Shown here piece by piece: positions 51,748-60,526 of a stretch of DNA of 64,000 nt (position 1 is the first letter of the stretch; every line of letters begins with the position of its first letter). The translations under genes and the position numbers were made by a program. The notes beneath the pieces are model-generated. The model was not told the origin of the DNA. It made no database searches and saw only the letters and a list, made by a program, of their open reading frames with translations. The stretch comes from an uncultured Pseudohongiella sp. (GTDB lineage Bacteria; Pseudomonadota; Gammaproteobacteria; Pseudomonadales; Pseudohongiellaceae), in NCBI GenBank assembly GCA_951812715.1, contig OX638323.1, positions 3,473,600 through 3,537,599 on the forward strand. Reading direction: 5' to 3'.

Positions 51748-51861
51748 GACCCGGCCGGCGAAAAGCATTGCTTTTCAAGGGCCGAACGACTCGACAGGAA
51801 TGTCGGGAGCGGAGGTTGGCGAAATTTGGAAGCCGCGCCGGGATGGCAGGCGCCATCCAAT
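51748..51861 (+). repeat. Structured dispersed repeat, copy C
   Basis: Starts immediately after the adk TGA with GACCCGGCCGGCG. The inner hairpin is AAAAGC-att-GCTTTT, the outer stem CCC/GGG, and the second hairpin CTCGAC-aggaat-GTCGGG. GGTTGGCGAAA follows, then GCGCCGGGATGGCAGGCGCC. It reaches to within 25 bases of the tsaB start. Confidence 0.72.
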
Positions 51862-51885
51862 AGAATGCGCGAAGCGGAACCACTA

Positions 51886-52575
51886 GTGCCGACCATCCTG
51901 ATCTTGAATACCGCTTTCGAACGCGCCTGCGCCCTGGTCTGGCGCGATGGAAGCTCTGTCGCCCGGCACGCGCGCGAAGCCCGGCAATCCGCCCAGACCA
52001 TCCTGCAACTCGCTCGGGAGGCGCTCGACGCTTCCGGCCTGCAACGCGCCGATGCGGTCGCGGTAGTCGCCGGCCCCGGCTCGTTCACGGGTACCCGCAT
52101 TGGCGTAGCCGCCGCCCAGGGTCTGTGCGCGGCCTGGGATGCGCCGGCTCTACCCATGTCGACGCTAGCGCTGACGGCGGCCGCGGCGCAACGGCTATAC
52201 TCGGCGGATATTATCCTGGCCGGGCTGAAGGCGCGGGCGGAAGAGCTTTATTTCGGTTGTTTTCGCGGGACCGATGCAGGACTGTTCCCGTATGGCGCCG
52301 AGCACGTTGGAGCGCTCGCGCAATTGCGCATGGCGCCGGTGGAATCGAGCGAGGTAATCGCGGTAGGCGACGGCTGGCCGGAGGCCGCCGCCATTGAGCG
52401 CCATTTCGGCATTTCCCTTAAGGCCGGACCACTTGTGGCAGTAGTGGAAGATGTCGATCTGGCGACTTTGGCCCTGGCCGGCTGGCAACGAAAGGAATTG
52501 GTAAACGCCGACCTGCTGCGGCCGAATTACGTCAACGAAACGCCGCAATATCGCGAACATTCGGACAGTGGCTGA
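51886..52575 (+). CDS. tsaB: tRNA threonylcarbamoyladenosine synthesis protein TsaB
   Basis: A 229-residue ASKHA-fold partner of TsaD in making t6A37 of tRNAs. MPTILILNTAFERACALVWR and the signature VVAGPGSFTGTRIGVAAAQG are clear. GTG 51886 places the first strand at the N-terminus; ATG 51865 would add seven residues, and both are possible. The C-terminal NADLLRPNYVNETPQYRE is retained. The stop overlaps the uppP start. Confidence 0.92.
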   Translation: MPTILILNTAFERACALVWRDGSSVARHAREARQSAQTILQLAREALDASGLQRADAVAVVAGPGSFTGTRIGVAAAQGLCAAWDAPALPMSTLALTAAAAQRLYSADIILAGLKARAEELYFGCFRGTDAGLFPYGAEHVGALAQLRMAPVESSEVIAVGDGWPEAAAIERHFGISLKAGPLVAVVEDVDLATLALAGWQRKELVNADLLRPNYVNETPQYREHSDSG

Positions 52576-53368
52576 ACCCGGTTTTTTCCAGATTGCCGTA
52601 CTGGCCCTGATTCAGGGCCTGACCGAGTTTCTGCCTATTTCCTCCTCGGGACACCTGCTGCTGCCTTCCATGCTGCTCGGCTGGCCCGATCAGGGCCTTG
52701 CCTTCGACGTGGCGTTTCATGGCGGTACCCTGCTGGCGGTGATCTGGTACTTCCGCCGGGAGTTGGTTCGGATTATCCACGCCGGACTAAGACATGGTCC
52801 CTTGCACGCGGAAGGCCGGCTGTTCTGGCTGCTATTGCTGGCCACCGCGCCGGTTGGCTTGGCGGGATTGCTGTCGCGCGATGCCGTTGAAACCTATACT
52901 CGATCCGTGCCTTTCGTGGCGTCGGCTTCCATTGTATTCGGCTTGATGCTCGGTTACGCGGATCTCCGCGGCCGCCGCGACCTCGGATTGAATTCAATTG
53001 ACTGGAGAATCGCCTTGCTGATCGGTTTGGCGCAAATGCTGGCCCTGATTCCCGGCGCTTCACGATCCGGCGTCACCATGACCGCGGCGCTGCTATGCCG
53101 GCTTGACCGCGAAACCGCGGCGCGCTTTTCCTTCCTGCTTGCAATTCCAGTCATGCTTGCCAGCAGCGCGCTGCAAGCAGTGGAGTTGATTGCCCGGCCG
53201 CCGCCGGCGGATCAATTGCTGTTGCTGGGCGTTGGCGCCGCGCTGGCGGCTGTTGTCGCCTGGCTCAGCATTCACTGGTTCCTGCGCTGGATCGGCCGCG
53301 TCAGCTTTCAGCCGTTCGTGATCTACCGGGTGGCGCTGGGGCTCTTGTTGCTGCTGTTCCTGGCATAG
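52568..53368 (+). CDS. uppP: Undecaprenyl-diphosphatase (UppP/BacA)
   Basis: A 266-residue polytopic enzyme that recycles undecaprenyl pyrophosphate for cell-wall synthesis and gives bacitracin resistance when abundant. The catalytic motifs are ALIQGLTEFLPISSSGHLLL and PGASRSGVTMTAALL. GTG 52568 overlaps the tsaB stop by eight bases. About eight membrane segments are visible. Confidence 0.95.
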   Translation: MAEPGFFQIAVLALIQGLTEFLPISSSGHLLLPSMLLGWPDQGLAFDVAFHGGTLLAVIWYFRRELVRIIHAGLRHGPLHAEGRLFWLLLLATAPVGLAGLLSRDAVETYTRSVPFVASASIVFGLMLGYADLRGRRDLGLNSIDWRIALLIGLAQMLALIPGASRSGVTMTAALLCRLDRETAARFSFLLAIPVMLASSALQAVELIARPPPADQLLLLGVGAALAAVVAWLSIHWFLRWIGRVSFQPFVIYRVALGLLLLLFLA

Positions 53369-53393
53369 CGGCGGGCCGGACGCGAGTTCGCGG

Positions 53394-54143
53394 ATGACTA
53401 TCGACAAGATAATGCTGGATACCGGGGGCAGGGAAGGAGCCGAGATCGATTTCGCCCGCGCGCTGGCGCGGAAACTTGGCATAGTGGAACAGTCACACGG
53501 CAATTCGCGCGGCGAGCCTGATTTCATCTTGCAAGCCGATGCCGGGGGCGTGGGATTACGTTCGCCGCGGGAGTCGAAAATCCTGCCCGTGCGCGTGGAT
53601 TTCGGCTCGCGGGCCATGCAGCGCCGAGCCAGAGACGACTTGCGCGGACAGCGCCTGGTGCGAGCGGTCGGAACCGGTCTGCAGGTGCTGGACGCCACCG
53701 CCGGGTTCGGCCGCGATGCCTTCCTGCTCGCCAGCACCGGCAACCGCGTGCAATTACTCGAACGTGAGCCCGCGATCTATTTCCTGCTCGCCGATGGTCT
53801 GCGCCGCGCCGCGGGCGATCCTGAACTGGCGCCGGTGATCGCGCGAATGTCACTGCGGCACATGGATTTCTGCGCCTGGGACGAAACTCGGCAATTCGAC
53901 GTGATCTACCTGGATCCAATGTTTCCGCGGCCGCGGAAACGCGCCCGCGGCAAGAAGGAAATGGCGTTTCTGCAACAGTTTGCCGGCGACAGCGATGAAG
54001 CGGGGCTGCTGGCCAAGGCCCTGCGCTGTGCGCGTGGGCGAGTAGTTGTGAAAAGACCGCCACGCGAAAGCTGGATGGACGCGAAACAGCCGGCATTCAG
54101 CTACCGCGGCCGGGTCAGCCGCTACGACGTGTATCTGCCGTGA
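53394..54143 (+). CDS. rsmJ: 16S rRNA (guanine1516-N2)-methyltransferase RsmJ
   Basis: A 249-residue SAM-dependent enzyme modifying G1516 of 16S rRNA. The SAM site is VLDATAGFGRDAFLLAS and the catalytic motif is YLDPMFPRPRKRARGKKEM. ATG 53394 follows the uppP stop by 25 bases. The gene converges on dapE. The N-terminal 90 residues are family-specific. Confidence 0.93.
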   Translation: MTIDKIMLDTGGREGAEIDFARALARKLGIVEQSHGNSRGEPDFILQADAGGVGLRSPRESKILPVRVDFGSRAMQRRARDDLRGQRLVRAVGTGLQVLDATAGFGRDAFLLASTGNRVQLLEREPAIYFLLADGLRRAAGDPELAPVIARMSLRHMDFCAWDETRQFDVIYLDPMFPRPRKRARGKKEMAFLQQFAGDSDEAGLLAKALRCARGRVVVKRPPRESWMDAKQPAFSYRGRVSRYDVYLP

Positions 54144-54164
54144 AGAATGATCGGCGCCGGCGTT

Positions 54165-55307
54165 TCAGCCGGAAACCGAATTCAACTGGCCGAAGCTAAC
54201 CAGAATGCGCCGATATATCCGGCAAAGCGCATCAAGATCGTCGAGTTCGACATTCTCGTTGACCCGGTGAATGCTCTCGTTGCACGGTCCAAACTCGACC
54301 ACTTGGGCGCCCATGGGCGCGATGAAGCGTCCGTCCGAGGTGCCGCCGCTAGTGCTGCGCTCCGGGGAGATTCCGAGTTCCCGTTCAATGCCGGCAGCCA
54401 CCAGATCGCTGAATTCTTCGCTTTCGGTAACAAAGGGCCTGCCCGATTCATGCCAGCGCAGATCGTATTCAAGCTCCGCCTCGTCGAGCAATTGCGTAAC
54501 CGTGGCGCGAATTCGCCCAGCGTCGATTTCGGTGGAATAGCGCAGATTGAATTTCAATTCGAGCGCGCCGGGAATAACGTTATCGACGCCGGCGCCGGCA
54601 CTAATATTGGAAATTTGCAAACTGGTCGGCGGGAAAGAAGCATTGCCTCGATCCCATTCCACATCGACCAGCCGGTTCAGCGCGGGTAGCGCCTTATGGA
54701 TCGGATTGACCGACTTGTGGGGATAGGCTACATGTCCTTGCAGTCCCTTGACCGTCAGCAAACCGTTGATGGAGCCGCGGCGACCGATCTTGACCGTGTC
54801 GCCAAGCCGCTCGGCGCAGGACGGCTCGCCGACCAGGCAATAGTCGATTTTCTCCCCGCGCCGCTGAAGTTCCCGCACCACCTTGGCGGTGCCGTCCACG
54901 GCGGCGCCTTCCTCATCGCTGGTAATTAGAAAGCCAAGCTTGAAATTCAGCCGGTTCGTCGCCAGGAAACCCTCCGCGGCGGTTACCATGGCGGCGACGG
55001 CGCCCTTCATGTCCGCCGCGCCCCGGCCATAGAGCCGGCCATCGCGCACGGTCGGCTCGAAGGGGTCGCTATGCCATTGTGCCGTCGGGCCCGGCGGCAC
55101 TACGTCGGTATGGCCCGCCAGCACGAGCAGGGGGCCGGTGTCGCCATTCGTCGCCCAAAGATTGGTCACCGCGCCGAATTGCATGGTTTCACAGACAAAT
55201 CCCGACGCTTCCAAGCGCGCGCGCAGCAATCGCTGGCAGCCAGCGTCCCGCGGCGTGACCGAGGGCAACCGTATCAGTTCGGCGGCGAGTTCGAAGGTGG
55301 CGCTCAT
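54165..55307 (-). CDS. dapE: Succinyl-diaminopimelate desuccinylase
   Basis: A 380-residue M20-family zinc enzyme of the lysine/peptidoglycan pathway. Metal ligands lie in LAGHTDVVPPG, YGRGAADMKG, TSDEEGAAVDG, the VGEPS block and the C-terminal CNESIHRVNE. ATG 55307 (MSATFELAAELIRLPSVTP) is preferred over an in-frame start at 55349. The gene directly follows dapD on the minus strand. Confidence 0.95.
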   Translation of the reverse strand: MSATFELAAELIRLPSVTPRDAGCQRLLRARLEASGFVCETMQFGAVTNLWATNGDTGPLLVLAGHTDVVPPGPTAQWHSDPFEPTVRDGRLYGRGAADMKGAVAAMVTAAEGFLATNRLNFKLGFLITSDEEGAAVDGTAKVVRELQRRGEKIDYCLVGEPSCAERLGDTVKIGRRGSINGLLTVKGLQGHVAYPHKSVNPIHKALPALNRLVDVEWDRGNASFPPTSLQISNISAGAGVDNVIPGALELKFNLRYSTEIDAGRIRATVTQLLDEAELEYDLRWHESGRPFVTESEEFSDLVAAGIERELGISPERSTSGGTSDGRFIAPMGAQVVEFGPCNESIHRVNENVELDDLDALCRIYRRILVSFGQLNSVSG

Positions 55308-55349
55308 AATCGCGCAAGCCGTGTCGGGCCGCGCCAATGGCGCCTGCAT

Positions 55350-56378
55350 CTAGTTGTGCGCATGCAGTTCCTCGTTCAGCGCCACCTGCGCCAGGCGCGG
55401 CAGGCATTCCACGGCGCCGGAAAGCGAGTTGCGCCGGAATAGTTGGTGCGCCAGACCGGAAAGTTCCCGCGCCTTGCAGGTTCGGATGAGATTGCATTCG
55501 GCATCGAGCTGGCGCACCACCGCGCCGGCGGTCAGATACAGACCCGCCTCCACAACACAACCATCGGCCAATGGCATGCCGATGCCGGCGTTGGCGCCGA
55601 TCAGGCAGTTCCGGCCTACGGAAACGATTTCCGTGCCGCCGCCGGACAAGGTGCCCATGGTGCTGCTGCCGCCGCCGAGGTCGCTGTTCTCGCCGATCAC
55701 CACGCCGGCCGAGATGCGGCCTTCGATCATCGCCTGGCCATCGGTTCCGGCATTGAAATTGATGAAACCTTCGTGCATGACCGTGGTGCCTTCGCCGATA
55801 TAGGCGCCAAGCCGGATTCGGGCGCTATCCGCCAGCCGCACCCCGGCAGGGACGACGTAATCCGACATTTTCGGAAACTTGTCCACGGAATAAACCGTCA
55901 GCGTTTCGCCTTTCATTCGAGCCTCAAGTCGCAAGGCGGGCAGATCTTCCAGGCTGACCGGACCGCGGCTGGTCCAGGCCAGGTTATGCAGTACGGAAAA
56001 AATGCCGTCAAGATTCTGTTCATGGGGCCGGACCAAACGATGGGAAAGCAGGTGCAGTTTGAGAAAAGCTTCGGGCACCGAAGTCGGCGGCGAAGATCCA
56101 TGAGAAACGCAAAGCAGTAGCGGCCGGCGACTGTCCCGCAGGCTTGCGGCCAGACGCTCCTGGTCGTGCAGGTAGGCATCCCGCACTGCCGCGTAGAATG
56201 CCTTTAGCCCGTCGCTGTCGAGCACCCGGCAACCGCTTGCGCCGGGTTCGAGACCGCACACGGCGGCGAGTTCCCGCGCCAGATCGTCAGCGGGATTCAC
56301 CGCGGGCCGCGGATAGAAGGTCTCGATGATATCGAGCGCGGAATTCTGGCTGGCGATGCCCAGGCCAAAGGCGATCAC
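55350..56378 (-). CDS. dapD: Tetrahydrodipicolinate N-succinyltransferase DapD
   Basis: About 342 residues, the longer DapD type known from Pseudomonas. The left-handed beta-helix spans the centre (VRLADSARIRLGAYIGEGTT, VMHEGFINFNAGT, SAGVVIGENSDLGGGSS). The start is taken as GTG 56378 (MIAFGLGIASQN), with TTGGAG ahead; the frame is open from a TTG at 56435. dapE follows after 42 bases and glnD lies just upstream, an order conserved in gammaproteobacteria. Confidence 0.93.
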   Translation of the reverse strand: MIAFGLGIASQNSALDIIETFYPRPAVNPADDLARELAAVCGLEPGASGCRVLDSDGLKAFYAAVRDAYLHDQERLAASLRDSRRPLLLCVSHGSSPPTSVPEAFLKLHLLSHRLVRPHEQNLDGIFSVLHNLAWTSRGPVSLEDLPALRLEARMKGETLTVYSVDKFPKMSDYVVPAGVRLADSARIRLGAYIGEGTTVMHEGFINFNAGTDGQAMIEGRISAGVVIGENSDLGGGSSTMGTLSGGGTEIVSVGRNCLIGANAGIGMPLADGCVVEAGLYLTAGAVVRQLDAECNLIRTCKARELSGLAHQLFRRNSLSGAVECLPRLAQVALNEELHAHN

Positions 56379-56437
56379 TGCGTCTGCTCCAACTTGTCGG
56401 GGATCGTTCGGAAGGCGATTGTATCCGATAAGCAAGC

Positions 56438-59146
56438 TCAGCGGGCGGCGAGCTTCGTGGCGATTCTGCTTCTGATCTGTTCTTGCAGCGAATCCGCCCG
56501 AGCCGAGTCGAGTACGGGTTTGCCGTCGCTGCCGGTTATGAAGAACAAATCTTCTACCCGTTCACCGAGCGTGGTGATCCTGGCGTCTTTCAGATTGATG
56601 CCGAATTCGGCGAACACCTGGCCTACGCAGGCAAGTATTCCCGGCTGGTCCGGGCAATTGATTTCCAGCGTGGAGTAATCCTTTTCCGCGGAGTTGACCA
56701 GCGTGGTATTTACATGTTGGCCAAAACTGATTTTCCTGCGGCTGCGACGATACTCCGGGCTGGGAATGCGCTGGCCCGGATTATCGAGATGGCGCCGCAA
56801 CTCGGAGCGAATTTCCGCCACGCGTTTTGGATTGCTGCCCACCGGGTTGCCATCGCTTTCCAGTATGGTGTAAGTATTCGCGCAGCGGCCACTGACTGAA
56901 GTGAAGATGCGCGCGCTTTGCACGTTCAGTTTCAAACGCTCGAAGGCCACCGTGCTGTTGGCGAAAAGGTAGTCCGCGTCGCGCGTGTAGGTGAACACCA
57001 GGGTGGCGCCTTCCGGCGAATCTTCGGACATTTCACGCAGGGAAACCAGCGGCATGTCGCTGGCGTGTTTGACGATCGCCGCGGTATGCCAGCAGATATT
57101 GGCAACCGATTCGCGCACGAAATACTCGTCGTTCATATGCGTCCAGACCGCGACTATCTGTTTGTTTCCGAGGCCGCTGGCGCGCAGGCGCGTCCGCGCC
57201 GATTCCTTCTTGTCGGCGATGCGGTAGCCGCGGTCCCGGGTATTTTCCAGGCCCAGGCGCAGGGCGCGCCGGGTGTTCAGATAGAGGTTCCGCAGCAAGG
57301 TGGCGCGCCAGGAATTCCACAACTCGGGATTGGTCGCGCGAATGTCCGCCACGGTTAGCGTATAGAGGTAATCGAGATGCAACTTGTCGCCCACGGCGCT
57401 GGCGAAAGCGTGAATTACTTCGGGATCTTCGATGTCCTTTCGCTGGGCGGTCATCGACATGAGCAGATGATTCTCCACCAGCCAGGAAACCAGCTTGCTG
57501 TCCCAGACGCTGAGGCGGTGCCGGCGGCAGAAGTTTTCGGCGTCCACCATGCCCAGGGTTGAATGGTCGCCGCCGCGGCCCTTGGCGATGTCGTGGTAGA
57601 GACCGGCGATATACAGCAGCGCTACCTTGGGTAAGCTCTGGTAGATCTGCGCCACGATCGGGAACTCCGCGGCGACTTCCGGCAGGGCCAGCCGGCGCAT
57701 GTTCTGCACTACCTGCAAGGAATGGGCGTCGACCGTGTAGATGTGGAAAAGGTCGTGTTGCATCTGGCCCATGATTCTGCCGAACTCGGGCAAATAGCGG
57801 CCAAGAATGCCGTATCGCGCCATGCGCCGCAGTTGCGTGACCATCAAATGCGGTGAATGCAGCAGTTCCATGAACATGCTGACGTTGCGGATATCGTCCC
57901 GGAATTTGCGGTTGATCAACTTGCGATGCTCGCGTAGCAGCCGGATCGTCGAAGCGCGAATGCCCTTGATTTGCGGATTATTCGCCAGCAGCACGAAAAC
58001 CTCGAGCAGGGCGGAAGGGGTGTTGCGGAAGATCTTGTCCGAGCGCGCTTCCAAATAGCCGTTGCGGACATGGAAGCGGCGGTTGAGATCGACTATTGTC
58101 TCGCGCCGGCCGCGCAGAATGGCTTCGTCCAGATGTTGCAGCAGCATATCGTTGAGACCGCGCAGATTCGCCACCGCGCGATAGTACCGCTGCATCAGTT
58201 TTTCCACGCCGAGGCTTTTGCTGTCGTCCTTGTAATCGAACATCGCGGCGAGGGCGCGCTGCGTATCGAAGCGCAGTCGATCTTCCCGGCGGCCTTCGAG
58301 CATATGCATGCCGTAACGCATTTTCCACAGGAAATGGCGGCCGCGGATCAGCATGATGCGTTCGGTCCGGTTCAGGAATCCGAGGTCCATCATGGCGCGG
58401 AAAGATTCGGCGCCGTAGTGCCGCTTCGCGACCCAGGCAATGGTCTGGATATCGCGCAGGCCGCCGGGAGAGGTTTTGATATTAGGCTCCAGCGCGTAAT
58501 CGATGTCGTGATATTTTTCGTGGCGCGCGATCTGCTCGTCCCATTTCGCGCGCAGGAATTTTTCGGTCGGCCAGATTGATCCGGGCCCCGTGGCCGCCAG
58601 CATTTTCTGTTGCAGTTCTTGTGGGCCGGCCAGAGTGCGCGATTCCATTAAGGTGGTGGCAATCGTGATGTCATCACGCGCCGCGGTCTTGCATTGACGT
58701 ATCGAGCGCACGCTCTGGCCGATATCCAGACCGATATCCCAAAGCAGGGTGGTAAAGCGGGCGATGCAGTCGCGGTAGGCGGTATGCCGTGATTTCCGGG
58801 TCAGGATCAGCAAATCCACATCGGAATGCGGCAGCAATTCGCCGCGGCCGTAGCCGCCTACCGCCAGCAGACTGATATGACTGGTATCCGGCCAGGGCAG
58901 CCGTTCCCAGATCGCGATCAGTATCTGATCGACCAGCCAGGATCTGGCAGCGACGATTTCGCTGATGCGGCAGTTCGCGAGATAGTATTCATCGAGCCGG
59001 GTCTGGGCGGCCGCGAGCGCTGCCCGGATCAGGGCGACTTCATTGCCGCCCGCTTGCAGCGCGGCTTTCAGTCCCGCGGTGTCAAGCAGCGCCCGCCGGG
59101 AAACCGACCGCTCCCGGGCCGGCCGGACCCCGACCGCCGCGGTCAT
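56438..59146 (-). CDS. glnD: PII uridylyltransferase/uridylyl-removing enzyme GlnD
   Basis: A 902-residue sensor of glutamine. The nucleotidyltransferase domain has AVGGYGRGELLPHSDVDLLI; the HD domain has LYHDIAKGRGGDHSTLG; two C-terminal ACT domains follow (VSLREMSEDSPEGATLVFTY and INCPDQPGILACVGQVFAEF). All catalytic residues seen are intact. Its ATG overlaps the map stop as ATGA. Gene order map-glnD-dapD is conserved. Confidence 0.97.
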   Translation of the reverse strand: MTAAVGVRPARERSVSRRALLDTAGLKAALQAGGNEVALIRAALAAAQTRLDEYYLANCRISEIVAARSWLVDQILIAIWERLPWPDTSHISLLAVGGYGRGELLPHSDVDLLILTRKSRHTAYRDCIARFTTLLWDIGLDIGQSVRSIRQCKTAARDDITIATTLMESRTLAGPQELQQKMLAATGPGSIWPTEKFLRAKWDEQIARHEKYHDIDYALEPNIKTSPGGLRDIQTIAWVAKRHYGAESFRAMMDLGFLNRTERIMLIRGRHFLWKMRYGMHMLEGRREDRLRFDTQRALAAMFDYKDDSKSLGVEKLMQRYYRAVANLRGLNDMLLQHLDEAILRGRRETIVDLNRRFHVRNGYLEARSDKIFRNTPSALLEVFVLLANNPQIKGIRASTIRLLREHRKLINRKFRDDIRNVSMFMELLHSPHLMVTQLRRMARYGILGRYLPEFGRIMGQMQHDLFHIYTVDAHSLQVVQNMRRLALPEVAAEFPIVAQIYQSLPKVALLYIAGLYHDIAKGRGGDHSTLGMVDAENFCRRHRLSVWDSKLVSWLVENHLLMSMTAQRKDIEDPEVIHAFASAVGDKLHLDYLYTLTVADIRATNPELWNSWRATLLRNLYLNTRRALRLGLENTRDRGYRIADKKESARTRLRASGLGNKQIVAVWTHMNDEYFVRESVANICWHTAAIVKHASDMPLVSLREMSEDSPEGATLVFTYTRDADYLFANSTVAFERLKLNVQSARIFTSVSGRCANTYTILESDGNPVGSNPKRVAEIRSELRRHLDNPGQRIPSPEYRRSRRKISFGQHVNTTLVNSAEKDYSTLEINCPDQPGILACVGQVFAEFGINLKDARITTLGERVEDLFFITGSDGKPVLDSARADSLQEQIRSRIATKLAAR

Positions 59147-59913
59147 CGTTCTTCGTCACGCAAGGTCAGCACTTCACAACCGTCATCGAGAATGGCGATG
59201 GTGTGTTCCCATTGCGCGGACAGGCGGCGATCCCTGGTGGTGACGGTCCAGCCGTCATTGCCGGACAGGCGGGTATGCCGGGCGCCCGCGTTGAGCATGG
59301 GTTCGATGGTGAAGGTCATGCCCGGCTTCAGTTCGATCCCGGTACCCGGTTCGCCATAATGCAGCACCTGCGGATCTTCGTGGAATCCCAATCCGATCCC
59401 ATGGCCGCAATATTCCCGCACGATGGCGTAATGATGCGCTTCGCCATATTGCTGGATGATATGGCCGATATCGCCAAGGCAAATGCCCGGCCTGGTGATT
59501 TCGATTGCCTTGAACAGACATTCGCGGGTTACCCGCACCAGCCGCCGGGCGTGTTCCGGAACCTTGCCGACCAGGAACATCTTGCTGGTGTCGCCGTGAT
59601 AGCCGTCCTTGATCACGGTGATATCGATATTGATGATGTCGCCGTTCTTGAGGAGCTTGTCGTCGCTGGGAATACCGTGACAGACCACGTGATTGACCGA
59701 AGTGCAGATGGACTTGGGAAAACCCTTGTAATTGAGCGGCGCCGGAATGGCGCCCTGCTTTTCGACGATGTGGTGGTGGCAAATGCGGTCGAGTTCGCCG
59801 GTGGAAACGCCGGGCTTCACATGCTCCCCGATCATTTCCAGCACTTCCGCGGCTAGCCGTCCAGCCACTCGCATCTTGTCGATCTCGGCAGGCGATTTCA
59901 GATGTATGGACAT
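59143..59913 (-). CDS. map: Methionine aminopeptidase, type I
   Basis: A 256-residue enzyme removing N-terminal Met from new proteins. Metal and substrate residues lie in VNHVVCHGIPSDDKLLKNGD, IDITVIKDGYHGDTSKMFLV, YCGHGIGLGFHEDPQVLHYG and the FTIEPMLNAG end. ATG 59913 is the family start. The divergent rpsB found in many relatives is not here; a transposase remnant is next. Confidence 0.96.
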   Translation of the reverse strand: MSIHLKSPAEIDKMRVAGRLAAEVLEMIGEHVKPGVSTGELDRICHHHIVEKQGAIPAPLNYKGFPKSICTSVNHVVCHGIPSDDKLLKNGDIINIDITVIKDGYHGDTSKMFLVGKVPEHARRLVRVTRECLFKAIEITRPGICLGDIGHIIQQYGEAHHYAIVREYCGHGIGLGFHEDPQVLHYGEPGTGIELKPGMTFTIEPMLNAGARHTRLSGNDGWTVTTRDRRLSAQWEHTIAILDDGCEVLTLRDEER

Positions 59914-60043
59914 GAATCAGGGCGCAAATTCAGCAGTGGAGTAGAGACGCTCATTGTAGAACAAGCAAAACTTCACGGCGAATCGGCGACCGAGGAGCGC
60001 GATTCGTCGTTGGTCCATCGATTGAGGCTCTTGCCCTCGGCGG

Positions 60044-60361
60044 CTATATCGGCGTGCAAACCGGGAGACTGTCGTAAATTGAGTTTGCCGGAAAATGGCC
60101 GCGCGGGATCGCGCCGTCTTCGCGGCACATATCGATACACACCTGCAACGACAAGCCGGAGAACTTCGCCAGATAGCGACGGATCGTCCCCCTGTCCGTG
60201 CGTCCGAGCCCCTGATATCCGAAAGTCTCAAGGGTGGCGCGCACAAACTCGTACGCGCCCTCGCGGTCCAATGGGCGATAGTCAACAGGCTCGTTGCCAT
60301 CCAGGCAGGATCGAACCTGAGCCAGTATCGCCATGCGACGGGTGCTGAGTCTCACAATCAT
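60044..60361 (-). pseudogene. Truncated integrase-type transposase, N-terminal part
   Basis: The frame reads LAQVRSCLDGNEPVDYRPLD-REGAYEFVRATLETF-GYQGLGRTDRGTIRRYL-AKFSGLS. I recognise this as the N-terminus of integrase-catalytic-domain transposases, where an AKVSGLSRAQ... helix-turn-helix should follow. Instead the match ends near CIDMCRED, and the frame stops without a DDE domain. GGAGG lies before the possible GTG at 60355. The remnant lies beside map; 59914-60043 has no gene. Confidence 0.68.
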
Positions 60362-60385
60362 CCTCCATGATTACTGAAACTCGCC

Positions 60386-60436
60386 TTCACCATCACTTAG
60401 CTGTGGAATCGGCCTCCTCGTTCACCATCATTTAGC
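60386..60436. repeat. Short direct repeat beside the transposase remnant
   Basis: TTCACCATCACTTAGC (60386-60401) recurs at 60421-60436 with one change (C to T). The 16-bp units are 35 bases apart. They may mark the boundary of the degraded insertion sequence. Confidence 0.5.
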
Positions 60437-60501
60437 ATTGGACAAGGCTGCGATTTGCAGTTTGCGGTTTTAGAGCATAGAATCGAGTGAACTTCGTGGC
60501 T

Positions 60502-60516
60502 CCTCGATCATCGAGG
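60502..60516 (+). promoter_or_regulatory. Hairpin covering the ribosome-binding site of the repeat protein
   Basis: CCTCGA-tca-TCGAGG is a perfect 6-bp stem with a 3-nt loop. Its 3' arm contains GAGG (60513-60516), the only Shine-Dalgarno-like tract before the predicted TTG start at 60527. It could limit translation of the secreted protein. Confidence 0.4.
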
Positions 60517-60526
60517 TTTACTCGTT

